Shown piece after piece: positions 27,212 through 35,171 of a DNA stretch of 64,000 bases. Below the pieces are notes generated by a model. It searched no databases. It saw nothing but the letters and a program-made list of their open reading frames with translations, and had not been told where the DNA came from. Where the stretch lies: the NCBI GenBank assembly GCA_035546635.1, contig DASZWJ010000017.1, positions 1 through 64,000 on the forward strand, read 5' to 3'. This stretch comes from Gammaproteobacteria bacterium (lineage in GTDB: Bacteria > Pseudomonadota > Gammaproteobacteria > JAURND01). The position numbers and the translations under genes were made by a program. How positions within the stretch are numbered: position 1 is the first letter of the stretch; every line of letters begins with the position of its first letter.

Positions 27212-27814
27212 TTATTGCAACCTGGGTAAAGTCAATGCACCAGTCTGAACCTGATCGGTAATGAATAATTCCACCGCCGAATTAGAAAAATCCAAATAAC
27301 AGGCATCTATCTTAAAACCCCGACAGAACCTGACCCACCCGCGCTCAACAAATTTATCCAATAAAAACTCCCACGTAACATGTAACGGTATGGGACATAA
27401 CACCTGTAATGCTTGCCACACACGTGTTTTATACTGCGTTTCTTCTTCCGTATGCCGCCGCAATAGTACTGCACGGTGGTTGGCATTATCCGGTGCTATC
27501 GTCAAACGATTGTAAATCCACAATTGTGTGACATGCGCCAACAACGTGTTGCCTGCTGGCCTGCCGGTCACGTCTTCCACCAGGGTGCGATCTATAGAGA
27601 TCAAGCCGGTGGTGAGATTTTTAGCGGGCTGCTGCAACCGAAAATGACGCAATTGTTCTTCCCAATCTGATAGCGATAATCTCGCTCGTGTTTGCTGCAC
27701 AAACGATTCATTACCCCAGGCGGATAGAAACAACAAATTGTTATCCGCATCAGTGACTAACGCATCGATAAAAAGACCGGGCAATTGTTCTGATTGTAAA
27801 AATTCAGTCTGCAT
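27212..27814 (-). CDS. Hypothetical protein between helicase and methylase
   Basis: 200 residues, not recognised. It lies 11 bp after the methylase gene on the same strand; the ATG is preceded by AGGGAGATCC. No signal peptide or membrane span. It is probably a DNA-processing accessory of the block since it is translated together with the methylase. Confidence 0.65.
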   Translation of the reverse strand: MQTEFLQSEQLPGLFIDALVTDADNNLLFLSAWGNESFVQQTRARLSLSDWEEQLRHFRLQQPAKNLTTGLISIDRTLVEDVTGRPAGNTLLAHVTQLWIYNRLTIAPDNANHRAVLLRRHTEEETQYKTRVWQALQVLCPIPLHVTWEFLLDKFVERGWVRFCRGFKIDACYLDFSNSAVELFITDQVQTGALTLPRLQ

Positions 27815-27825
27815 TTTGGATCTCC

Positions 27826-28920
27826 CTAGCGTATCGTTAATAATCGGCCAAAGGTGCGACTTTCTGGCGTCATATCCAAGGCACGCAAAGCTGGAATAAA
27901 TCGATCTAAGCGCGTGCGGACTTCCGTTTCTTTGCCTTCTTCATCCACCTCATAATTAAAGGTCTCGGTCTGCGTTTTGTAAGTACTGCCGCGTATTAGG
28001 AAAGTGCGTCCGTCTTGACTGCTGACGACACCAGAAACTTGGCCTGCTGCTAATGCCAACGCTAAATGCCATTGCGATAAATCCATCAATGGTCGTCGTT
28101 GGCTGCCCAATGGCTGACCGAAACGTTGTGAAAATTGCGTCCATAAACAGGGCGAATTGTTTATCATTTCCAACAGTTGTCTGGCATCCAGTTGGCTGAT
28201 GCTGAAACGCGCGATGGCGGTTTTAACAGCAGGAATGGTGTAGGGAGTATCGAGCCATTCTTCTGGCAACATTTCCGGCAATTCACCTTCCCCTATAGCC
28301 ACCAAGCGCTTACGGGTCAGGCTACGAGCCTCATTGCTGTCAACATCAGCGCGGATACCAAACAATACCACCTGCTTGTACTGCTGTTCAGGGGCAAGAT
28401 ACACTTTAACCTGTACTAAATGACGGGAAATCCATTCAGCAAAAGTAGCATCAAGCGAAGCGTGTGGAACAATCAGCACCAGTACGCCTCCTTTCTGCAA
28501 CGTACTTATCGTGCGCCGGTAATACAATTTCTCCAGCCGGGCACGACCTTCCATGGTGTAATGACCGCCGCTTTGGTCTTTGGTCAAATCTCCATAAGGG
28601 GGGTTTAAGAACATCAGGCCAAAGCTGTTTTTACTGATGATGCAATCCATCAAATCACCTTGTATACAGTGATCTAATAAAGTTTTAGCGTGCCAGGCAC
28701 GTTCTTCATCAATCTCAACCCCGTAAGCAGTGGTGCGATCTTGGCCTAAATGGTATTTGCATTCAGCCAGGGCAACCCCTTCGCCAGCGGTAGGGTCAAA
28801 GATGGCTAGTTGACCACTTTCAGCGGGCACTAAAGCATTTAAGATGCGCTTGAGTGTTTCGCTGTCGGTGGGAAAGTAACCAAATTTAATAAAGTTTCGT
28901 GCTAGTCGTTGAAATAACAT
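27826..28920 (-). CDS. DUF6094 N6-adenine methyltransferase-like protein
   Basis: 364 residues. Rossmann fold with motif I FDPTAGEGVAL (41-51), YGVEID near 66, and NPPY (106-109) in MFLNPPYGD, the catalytic motif of adenine N6-methyltransferases. No target recognition domain of the type I or III kind is visible; the C-terminal part fits the DUF6094 group seen on ICEs. It may protect ICE DNA from host restriction. It has its own leader (28921-28985). Confidence 0.82.
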   Translation of the reverse strand: MLFQRLARNFIKFGYFPTDSETLKRILNALVPAESGQLAIFDPTAGEGVALAECKYHLGQDRTTAYGVEIDEERAWHAKTLLDHCIQGDLMDCIISKNSFGLMFLNPPYGDLTKDQSGGHYTMEGRARLEKLYYRRTISTLQKGGVLVLIVPHASLDATFAEWISRHLVQVKVYLAPEQQYKQVVLFGIRADVDSNEARSLTRKRLVAIGEGELPEMLPEEWLDTPYTIPAVKTAIARFSISQLDARQLLEMINNSPCLWTQFSQRFGQPLGSQRRPLMDLSQWHLALALAAGQVSGVVSSQDGRTFLIRGSTYKTQTETFNYEVDEEGKETEVRTRLDRFIPALRALDMTPESRTFGRLLTIR

Positions 28921-28985
28921 CGTGGTTTCTCCTGTAAAAAATAAAAAGGAGAAACTCCCCGAAGAAGAATTTCTCCCCTTCGGGT
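28921..28985 (-). promoter_or_regulatory. Structured leader 2 (methylase gene)
   Basis: In order on the minus strand: CCCGAA, GGGGAGAAA, TTCGGGG, TTTCTCC, then TTTTTATTTTTT, then SD GGAGAAA. CCCGAA pairs with TTCGGG; GGAGAAA (SD mimic) pairs with TTTCTCC and would be followed by a T-run (terminator-like); TTTCTCC can also pair perfectly with the real SD. These are mutually exclusive folds, as in a riboswitch or attenuator. Confidence 0.65.
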
Positions 28986-29020
28986 AAGTAAAGACAAATT
29001 TTAAAAACTAAGTAGCTTAT

Positions 29021-29638
29021 TTAATCAGAATAAATATCTGGATCATCATCTTCCGAGTCATCATAGTACAAACTATCGTCTTGCCATAAAGAAGAAAGCT
29101 CATTGTAATCTGTTCGATACCCATTTGCTGAAGCATGTGTATCATCTCGGAGACAAATAGTGTCAGCATTTACCCAATATCCCTCAATACAATATTTATC
29201 ACCCCAACCCACTGCTCCCTTAGAAAATAATTTTGGAGCCATCTTCAACCAAACAAACTCTTTATACGTTTTAGAACGGTACAAAATATATTTAATTGGT
29301 TTAACTGAATTGTCGGTAATTTTATTATATCCACTGGCACACCATACATGGTCACCTGGCTGTAATAATCTACGTATTTTCTTAAAGGGAATTTTTTCAC
29401 TAACCTGTGCTAAATTGCCTTCAGTCACCACATAGTGCCAATACACCTTATAGCGCAAACGCTTGAGAGGGGAAATTTGCAATTGCAAGTGAACTACTAA
29501 ACTATTCAGAACAGCACATGCATATTCCAAGACAACAATGCCTATAATTTTGACTCTCAGAAAAACATACAAATTAAATCCCAAGAAAAATTTTCTTAAT
29601 TCATCAGGTATTTTCTTTAAAGTTAATAAAAATTTCAT
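29021..29638 (-). CDS. Hypothetical protein with acidic C-terminus
   Basis: 205 residues. One or two hydrophobic segments near the N-terminus (KFFLGFNLYVFLRVKIIGIV and VLEYACAVLNSLVVHLQ), a middle domain with many aromatic residues, and a strongly acidic tail (DDSEDDDPDIYSD). No family recognised. An acidic tail of this kind can mimic DNA or bind OB-fold proteins. It is preceded by leader 3 and is probably part of the same DNA-processing block. Confidence 0.6.
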   Translation of the reverse strand: MKFLLTLKKIPDELRKFFLGFNLYVFLRVKIIGIVVLEYACAVLNSLVVHLQLQISPLKRLRYKVYWHYVVTEGNLAQVSEKIPFKKIRRLLQPGDHVWCASGYNKITDNSVKPIKYILYRSKTYKEFVWLKMAPKLFSKGAVGWGDKYCIEGYWVNADTICLRDDTHASANGYRTDYNELSSLWQDDSLYYDDSEDDDPDIYSD

Positions 29639-29706
29639 GGTTATCTCTCCATTGATTTAAAAAGGAGAAATATCCCCCGCAGGGAGACACTTCTCCCTTT
29701 TGGGGT
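29639..29706 (-). promoter_or_regulatory. Structured leader 3 (205-residue protein gene)
   Basis: On the minus strand: CCCC at 5', GGGAGAAGTG, TCTCCC, GCGGGGG, ATATTTCTCC, TTTTTAAA, SD GGAGAGATA. GGGAGA/TCTCCC form a local 6-bp hairpin; CCCC pairs with GGGG; TATTTCTCC pairs with the SD region with one G-U pair. The same order of segments as leader 2 with compensating changes. Confidence 0.65.
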
Positions 29707-29727
29707 TGTTGATGAAAGGTTAAAAAA

Positions 29728-30255
29728 TTAAGCAGCTCTTTGCCAAAGCTGGCGGTCTTTTTCAAACCGATAGCCCAACAGTTGTAACTGCGCAATTTTC
29801 TGACGAAGTTGTTCCCTTGGTAAGGTGCTGTCCAACTCAACTGTTTCCGGCAACGGCTCATTTTCATTAAGCAGATTTTCCGAGTTTTCAGTTAAGCAAG
29901 CAGTTTCAGCCACCGAAGCTTCAACCGTAACAGCCTTAGATATGCAGTCTTGCAAATCAGTGTCCACAAAAAGCGGAAGTTGACGCTTAACTACACTCCT
30001 GGCTTCCACAGCTGCAACACGGTTGACCTCTGTTTTGATGGAAAATCCTCTCACAATGGCCAACAAACCTAATTGCACTTGGCCTTGGGATTTTTGCATA
30101 ACAGTAGCTTCGATCTTTTGGATTTCAAAAAAACCGTCATGCTTTCCGACAGGTAAATTATGAAAACGACCATCATCAATGACAAAGCGTCCCAAGCTGC
30201 AATGCAGCAGATTGTTTTGGCTATTAACGTGCAATGTGCCACTTAAGATAATCAT
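29728..30255 (-). CDS. DUF3275 family protein
   Basis: 175 residues. The first 100 residues (GRFVIDDGRFHNLPVGKHDGFFEI split by strands) fit the DUF3275 group, beta-rich proteins found in ICEs near SSB genes; the rest is acidic and linker-like, ending in a helical segment LPREQLRQKIAQLQLLGYRF. Role unknown, thought to be DNA-related. Preceded by leader 4. Confidence 0.65.
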   Translation of the reverse strand: MIILSGTLHVNSQNNLLHCSLGRFVIDDGRFHNLPVGKHDGFFEIQKIEATVMQKSQGQVQLGLLAIVRGFSIKTEVNRVAAVEARSVVKRQLPLFVDTDLQDCISKAVTVEASVAETACLTENSENLLNENEPLPETVELDSTLPREQLRQKIAQLQLLGYRFEKDRQLWQRAA

Positions 30256-30326
30256 CGAATGTTCCTCCTGATTTAAAAATTAATGAGGAGGAAAAACCCA
30301 TCAGCGGGAGTTTCCTCCTCGATGGG
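30256..30326 (-). promoter_or_regulatory. Structured leader 4 (DUF3275 gene)
   Basis: On the minus strand: CCCATC, GAGGAGGAAAC, GATGGG, TTTTTCCTCCTC, ATTAATTTTTAAA, SD CAGGAGGAAC. CCCATC/GATGGG pair perfectly; GAGGAGGAAA pairs with TTTCCTCCTC; TTCCTCC pairs perfectly with the real SD GGAGGAA. The sequences differ from leader 2 but the pairings are kept. Confidence 0.7.
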
Positions 30327-30376
30327 AAAGTTTGCAGTTAACCGCGGAAAAAACACCCGAGGTTAATGTTGTTGAG

Positions 30377-30760
30377 TTAATGCACCAGTGGTGAATGCAC
30401 CAGCACAATGAGCGATGAGATCGCAGCCGACAGCGCGACAAAGCCGATGATCCAACCTGCTTTGAATGAATAGTCAAACAAGCGGGTACGGATTTCACCT
30501 CGGATTTGATCGCGCCTGCCCAGAGCAGTTTCAACAGAGGACAAGCGGCTTTCTACTTTTGAAAAACGCTCAACCATGTCATGCCTTAGACCGCTGATTT
30601 CGCGATGCATCTCTACGCGAAGTCCACCTACCTCATGTCTGAGGTTGATAATTTGGTCAACTACCTGGCTAACTGCTTTGCTCACGGCTATCTCCACTTT
30701 ACTGTCTGCCAGCTCTGTTTGCAGCTGGAATAAGGATTTGGCTTGATCTTGATAACGCAT
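30377..30760 (-). CDS. Coiled-coil protein with C-terminal membrane anchor
   Basis: 127 residues from the ATG at 30760 (TTGGAG upstream; the longer frame overlaps the previous gene). Heptad pattern over residues 25-85 (LRHEVGGLRVEMHREISGLR, VESRLSSVETALGRR), then one membrane span (WIIGFVALSAAISSLIVLV). Resembles DUF1640-like coiled-coil tail-anchored proteins. Possible membrane tether in the DNA-processing block. Confidence 0.68.
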   Translation of the reverse strand: MRYQDQAKSLFQLQTELADSKVEIAVSKAVSQVVDQIINLRHEVGGLRVEMHREISGLRHDMVERFSKVESRLSSVETALGRRDQIRGEIRTRLFDYSFKAGWIIGFVALSAAISSLIVLVHSPLVH

Positions 30761-30791
30761 AGTATAACTCCAATCAAAATGATAGCGATAG

Positions 30792-31157
30792 TCAGAGTTC
30801 CTCAGGTGAGGTTGCGGCGGGTTTTTCACCATCTTGCAACCAGCATCGAAGGGATATCAGCTTACCTTTAAGTTGTACCATCTGCTTTGGATCCTGCGCC
30901 GTCAATCCGCTCTGACAGTTTGAAAGATGTAGGTAATGCGCGGTAAAATACATTACTACATACTCTCCAACTCGCCATTGCTGTTTAAGATTTTCCAGCA
31001 TGACTAAATGTGAAGCATCCACAACACATTCCAGTTCAATATCATCAGCGGTACCTGAAAGCACTCTGATTTTGATTAGCGTTCCCTCTAGTGACTTCTT
31101 GCTGTCAATCCAGTAGCCATAACCGGATAGACAAAAAGTAAACTTATTCTCTTTCAT
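30792..31157 (-). CDS. Hypothetical protein next to SSB gene
   Basis: 121 residues, not recognised. Beta-rich in appearance (FCLSGYGYWIDSKKSLEGTL, WRVGEYVVMYFTAHYLHLS), which could be an OB-like or small barrel fold; this is a guess from pattern. A strong SD (AAAGGAGGAAAT) and leader 5 lie upstream. Confidence 0.6.
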   Translation of the reverse strand: MKENKFTFCLSGYGYWIDSKKSLEGTLIKIRVLSGTADDIELECVVDASHLVMLENLKQQWRVGEYVVMYFTAHYLHLSNCQSGLTAQDPKQMVQLKGKLISLRCWLQDGEKPAATSPEEL

Positions 31158-31218
31158 ATTTCCTCCTTTAAATAATCAAAGGGGGAATGCCCATACGGGG
31201 AATTCCCCCGTATGGGTG
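31158..31218 (-). promoter_or_regulatory. Structured leader 5 (121-residue protein gene)
   Basis: On the minus strand: CCCATACGGGG, GAATT, CCCCGTATGGG (perfect 11-bp stem), CATTCCCCCTTTG, ATTATTT, SD AAAGGAGGAAAT. The alternative GGGGGAAT/ATTCCCCC pairing breaks the first stem, and TTCCCCCTTT pairs with the SD with one mismatch. Confidence 0.65.
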
Positions 31219-31224
31219 GTTTAT

Positions 31225-31689
31225 TTATGCACAGTTTTGTGCAGGTTGTTGTTGCAGTGCTGATTGCAAATAATGCAACAAACTTTTAACAGAAGGCTCT
31301 GAATCCGCTGTTTCAATTGTCTGAGAAAAATCTTCAGTTGACTCAGTTTTTTCAGTTACCTTTTTACTCAAAAACTTAAGATCAGTCGCAAAAACCGCTG
31401 AACTAAAACGTTTCTGATTATCCTTATCTTGCCATTCAGAATGGCGTAATTCACCGGAAACATAAACGGTAGCTCCTTTAGATAAATGATCTGCCGCTAT
31501 CTTTCCGAGTTTGTTTGAAAAATACACGGTATGCCACTGAGTCGCTTGTTGAGCTTCTCCTTTGTCATTGGTGTATTTTTTAGTTGTCGCTAAAGAAATT
31601 CGGACAAAAACGCCACTTTTTGAGGCTTTTAACACCTCAGGGGCTTTGCCTAAATTGCCAATGAGCATAACTTGATTAAGTGAAGTCAT
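31225..31689 (-). CDS. ssb: Single-stranded DNA-binding protein
   Basis: 154 residues. OB fold at 1-108: LNQVMLIGNLGKAPEVL, SGVFVRISLATTKKY, WHTVYFSNKLGKIAADHLSKGATVYVSGELR. The C-terminus (QQQPAQNCA) lacks the acidic DDDIPF-like tip used to recruit host replication proteins. It coats single-stranded ICE DNA after transfer or during replication. Preceded by leader 6. Confidence 0.92.
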   Translation of the reverse strand: MTSLNQVMLIGNLGKAPEVLKASKSGVFVRISLATTKKYTNDKGEAQQATQWHTVYFSNKLGKIAADHLSKGATVYVSGELRHSEWQDKDNQKRFSSAVFATDLKFLSKKVTEKTESTEDFSQTIETADSEPSVKSLLHYLQSALQQQPAQNCA

Positions 31690-31776
31690 GATGCTTTCTC
31701 CTGTCTGAGCTGAAAAAACCCACAGGAAGAAAACGCACCTGCCCTAAAGGGAAGATAAGTTCTCCCCATATGGGTA
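31690..31776 (-). promoter_or_regulatory. Structured leader 6 (ssb gene)
   Basis: On the minus strand: ACCCATATGGGG, GGAGAACTTATC, CCCTTTAGGG, GTTTTCTTCCTG, TGGGTTTTTTC, SD CAGGAGAAAGC. ACCCATA can pair with TGTGGGT (one G-U), CCCTTTAGGG makes a small hairpin, and TTTTCTTCCTG can pair with the SD CAGGAGAAA with a bulge. Longer and more diverged than the others. Confidence 0.55.
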
Positions 31777-32274
31777 GGTTTAAAAAATCACGGCGCGCGC
31801 AACAATACCTGCTTGTGACAAAATGCACAAAATGGAATTGTGTTGCTTGCAGTGAAGGTGGAAAGTGAATTAACCACAGTCTGCTAGGGACTGTGATACT
31901 GCAAAGAAATGCAGAAGTGATAAAAACCGCTTTGCTAGTACAAAACGATAAAGTTGCTTTGAATGAATACCCATCAACTACTTTAGGTATAACGCAAATC
32001 CCAGGATATGGGTGACCAGAGGCTTTCATTGCGAATGGTTCTGGTGGACACTGCAGTTTAAAGTCGTGCAGTGGGCGACTTATGGCGGCAATAATATCAT
32101 AATAGGCTGTAAAAACAATATCTTTGCAGAGGGTCGAATTGTTGGTTTTCTCTCATTATTGAATAATATCAGTGGTTTCACTGATACCATAAACCATGTG
32201 ATTACTCCATTGATCACTATGAAAAGGAACTCATCACAGTTATGGCGATCATTGCCAGCTGAATTGTCCGTGCC
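31777..32274. other. Intergenic region, no gene seen
   Basis: About 500 bp. Several frames cross it (for example 31676-32029 minus and 32012-32287 plus) but none has an SD or protein-like composition. The upstream promoter of the whole minus-strand block should lie here. Confidence 0.5.
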
Positions 32275-32574
32275 ATGTTTCTCTTAGAGTCATTGATTGG
32301 CATATTCGCATTAATAGGCGTGGTCAGTATGGTAAAAAATATATGCCAAGCTGAAAGATTTGAAGGAGCTAAAAAGTGGGTATATCTAGCATGTGGCTGG
32401 GGCATGATTATATGGGGCATTGGTTTTTTTGAAATCGGAGGTGACTGGTTTTTAACGTTGCAAGGAACTAGTCTGCCACTTTTCCAGGCTGATGCTGCAC
32501 GATATATATCTATGCTGTTAACCACTTTTATTTATTTAAAATTTAGCTACAATGCTCCCGAGGCCGCACCATAA
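32275..32574 (+). CDS. Small membrane protein
   Basis: 99 residues with about three membrane spans (LLESLIGIFALIGVVSMV, VYLACGWGMIIWGIGFF, AARYISMLLTTFIYL). The start has no good SD, so it could be a shadow or translated weakly. The hydrophobic pattern and the lack of a competing gene favour a real protein. Confidence 0.45.
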   Translation: MFLLESLIGIFALIGVVSMVKNICQAERFEGAKKWVYLACGWGMIIWGIGFFEIGGDWFLTLQGTSLPLFQADAARYISMLLTTFIYLKFSYNAPEAAP

Positions 32575-32785
32575 ATCATTTTGTCATGAGCTTGGGTAAA
32601 CCATCAGGTGTTCTGACATAGACCACCTCACAAACTTGCGCGAAACAAGTCCATTACCGTAGCAAAAAAATTCTTCATTAACCCAAAATTCCTCTAACTT
32701 CAATGTTTGTTCATATTTTTTTATGGAATTCAAAGGTATTTATCTTGCTAGAAAATAAGGATGCGGTAAAAAAATTTTCTTACTT

Positions 32786-33643
32786 TTACATCTTACGAAA
32801 GCTCTTTTTCAGTGCTTCGGGAATATTATCAGTTTTCTCAGATAGTCTTGCCGGCTTGTAGTTAGGGTTTGCATGCGTGATTTCACCTTTCGCATTAACT
32901 ATTCCCATAACATCCTCTCTACTAATACCACCTATTACATTTACTTCTCGTTTTGATGAACCTCCCATGGTATCGAGATCTATACCGTTTGAACTCCGCA
33001 AATTAATTTTATAAAGATAACCTCGTCCCGCAGTAAAGCCCATATATCCAACAGCGCCTCTTGTATAATTTAAAGCTATACGAATATCTTTAGAGGTGCT
33101 AACACCAATATGACCCGAGCCGGTTAAAGGGATATAGTATCTAACATCATTCATTTTTTGAGTATCCTTAAAACCATTTTGAAATACATAGCTGGGGTGC
33201 TCAGGTGTTCCGCGATAAACAATGCCTGTGTAAAATTTAATATGATGTTTACTCAATTTATTCCATTTATCATCATTAGGAAATTCTTTCTGCAACTCAT
33301 CTATCAAATAATTACGAAAAGAGTGCTCGTTATTTTTTAGTTTTTCTTCATCTTTTAACCACTTTATCATTATTTGTTCGCTATTTTCGCTCTTTTCGTC
33401 CTCTAACTCTTGTTTAAATTCTGCCAATGCAGGATACAAGGTAAATTTATGCCGAAAATGTGAAAATAATGTCATTTGAAAACCAGGACGACTATCTTGA
33501 CTCTTATATCTTTCGAATGCTTTTTCCCAAACGTCTTTGTATATATTTGTACTTTTAGAACTAGGTTGGTATTTTCTGTCTTTTTCAAAATCTTCCTGCT
33601 TTCGCTGATCATTTATCTCCTTCATTCTTTCTATTAAACTCAT
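32786..33643 (-). CDS. Putative ADP-ribosyltransferase (R-S-E class)
   Basis: 285 residues. The last 150 residues show the cholera/pertussis-toxin signature in order: Arg144 in IVYRGTPEHP, STS at 182-184 in GVSTSKDIRIALNY, and Glu233 in REVNVIGGISREDVMGI, matching EV..xGGI of the catalytic strand. The residue two before the Glu is Lys231, not Glu or Gln, which is unusual. The N-terminal 130 residues are helical and highly charged. There is no signal peptide, which suits a secreted effector or an intracellular toxin. Isolated on the minus strand between ssb and kfrA. Confidence 0.75.
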   Translation of the reverse strand: MSLIERMKEINDQRKQEDFEKDRKYQPSSKSTNIYKDVWEKAFERYKSQDSRPGFQMTLFSHFRHKFTLYPALAEFKQELEDEKSENSEQIMIKWLKDEEKLKNNEHSFRNYLIDELQKEFPNDDKWNKLSKHHIKFYTGIVYRGTPEHPSYVFQNGFKDTQKMNDVRYYIPLTGSGHIGVSTSKDIRIALNYTRGAVGYMGFTAGRGYLYKINLRSSNGIDLDTMGGSSKREVNVIGGISREDVMGIVNAKGEITHANPNYKPARLSEKTDNIPEALKKSFRKM

Positions 33644-34136
33644 ATATGGCCTCTCTTGACTAGTTTTTATTTATATCACTAGGTTTTAATAAAACCCTAA
33701 ATACGCAAAAGTAGCTGACGCTTTTTTTATTACGCGCCCTTAAGTCACTGAAGCATTAAATAAGGAAATTTAATGACATTCAAAATAAAGTATATAGAGT
33801 AAAATAATTTTTAGAAGCTTGTGTTTGCAAAATGATTGTTTCTATTTGTGAACAGTCGCGCTGAAATTGAACTTGATTATTAAGCTGCATATTTACGAGG
33901 CAGGTAAAATCAATAAGCACAGAAATGATACTTGGTCAGAATGTCTTGATGGCCATTGACTGGATAATCTAGCAACCTTTTCGTGGGCACACTGAAGACA
34001 GATGAAGTGTATAATCAATGCTTTATTTGTCTTTAGTGTGTCCGAAAATTGGTAGTAAGATCAGAAATAAATAATGCTAAACTCGCGGGTTTTAATTTGA
34101 GGCAACGCGAGAGTATTGTTTAGATAAAGAGCGTAC

Positions 34137-34268
34137 ACCTGTGGATTTGTGCACGAGTCCTGCGGACCAGCGGAAACCCTGCGGGACGCGTGAATAAACC
34201 GTGGACAACATGACGTTGCCCACCGTTTACTCACACTTTTCCGCTTCTCGTACACAAGCTCCACAGGT
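34137..34268. repeat. 132-bp imperfect inverted repeat (copy B of shared element)
   Basis: The ends ACCTGTGGA and TCCACAGGT are perfect complements; inside, TTTGTGCACGAG faces CTCGTACACAAG, GCGGAAA faces TTTCCGC, and GTGGACAAC faces GTTGCCCAC near the centre. 34154-34280 aligns with 138-260. A structure of this size beside a KfrA-like gene and the relaxase/coupling-protein operon suits an oriT, a centromere-like site or an origin. No nick site is recognisable. Confidence 0.65.
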
Positions 34269-34460
34269 TCAAGGCAACAATTTTTATTTCCTATTTAAAA
34301 AAATTTTCACTCAAAAAATGTTTATCCCAAATACAATCCACCGCCAAACAATCATTTCTTAGTTTTTTATATTCAGTTCTATATTTCGCCGACCCGAAAA
34401 CTATTAATCTCGCCCCAAGCCTTGTATGGCTTGCAAGTTATATGACTTGCAGCCCTATTT

Positions 34461-34513
34461 TAAATAACATAAAATAACGATCTTATTTGTTAAACGTTAT
34501 TTTATGTTATTTA
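34461..34513. promoter_or_regulatory. 19-bp perfect inverted repeat before KfrA-like gene
   Basis: The arm TAAATAACATAAAATAACG (34461-34479) is repeated inverted at 34495-34513, with a 15-bp spacer. Each arm has two ATAAC motifs. It lies 24 bp upstream of the start codon, the expected place for an autoregulatory operator. Confidence 0.7.
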
Positions 34514-34536
34514 TCATCAAACTCGAGGACTCTCTC

Positions 34537-35139
34537 ATGCGCCAGGAACTCATCACGTATGATTTATTTTGCCAAGCCACCCAAAAAATGCAGGAACAGG
34601 GTGAAAAAATCTCAGTTCGCACCATCCATAGCCATATCGGCGGCTCTTTCGCCAAGCTAGCCGGATTCCTGAAACGTTGGCGGGCAGAACAAGCCCATGC
34701 CCAATCCCTGATAGACCACGAGCTATCTACCAACTTGAAACAAGCCATATTGGCGGAGATAGGCAAGGCCGTCGCAGAAACAAAATCCAAACTAGAGGCA
34801 CAAATTGCGCAAGATGGAGAGCAGCTTGATGAAGCCCATGAAGCACTTGCGCGGCAAGAAAAAACATTGGAGGAATATGAGCAGCAAATAAACGCACTCC
34901 AGCAACAAGTTGGCGTAATGCAACAAATACAATCACAGCATGTTGCAAGAATTGCGCTGCTAGAAAGAAAATTAGAAGAATCCATACAACAGCATCACGA
35001 AATAGACAAAAAAGCGGTGATTGCCGAAACACGCTGTCTGGAGCTTGAAAAACAACTATTTAGGCAAGAAAAAGACACTGCACAGAAAAATAAGTCGAAA
35101 GATAAAAAAAGCGCAATTTCAAGCGCAGCCAGTATATAA
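34537..35139 (+). CDS. KfrA-like DNA-binding coiled-coil protein
   Basis: 200 residues from the ATG at 34537 (CGAGGAC upstream). The N-terminal 60 residues match the KfrA DNA-binding domain (YDLFCQATQKM, ISVRTIHSHIGGSFAKLAGFLKRWRAEQ). The rest is a long coiled coil (EQLDEAHEALARQEKTLEEY, ALLERKLEESIQQHHEIDKK). KfrA proteins help plasmid partition and repress their own promoter. The only plus-strand gene near the conjugation operon besides 39440; it reads toward it from a 19-bp inverted-repeat operator. Confidence 0.85.
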   Translation: MRQELITYDLFCQATQKMQEQGEKISVRTIHSHIGGSFAKLAGFLKRWRAEQAHAQSLIDHELSTNLKQAILAEIGKAVAETKSKLEAQIAQDGEQLDEAHEALARQEKTLEEYEQQINALQQQVGVMQQIQSQHVARIALLERKLEESIQQHHEIDKKAVIAETRCLELEKQLFRQEKDTAQKNKSKDKKSAISSAASI

Positions 35140-35171
35140 CCTAACTTTTCAGCACATTAGCTGAAATTATT

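Larger units (their letters stand above)
33644..34536. other. Noncoding region with repeats; candidate transfer/partition site
   Basis: About 890 bp without a gene. It contains a 132-bp imperfect inverted repeat (34137-34268), a palindromic noncoding block shared with 138-260, and a 19-bp inverted repeat just before the KfrA-like gene. Confidence 0.55.

Noticed and set aside
31676-32029. 117-residue minus-strand frame overlapping the ssb start
   Set aside because: It crosses the ssb leader and overlaps the ssb start; no SD, and the sequence looks random.
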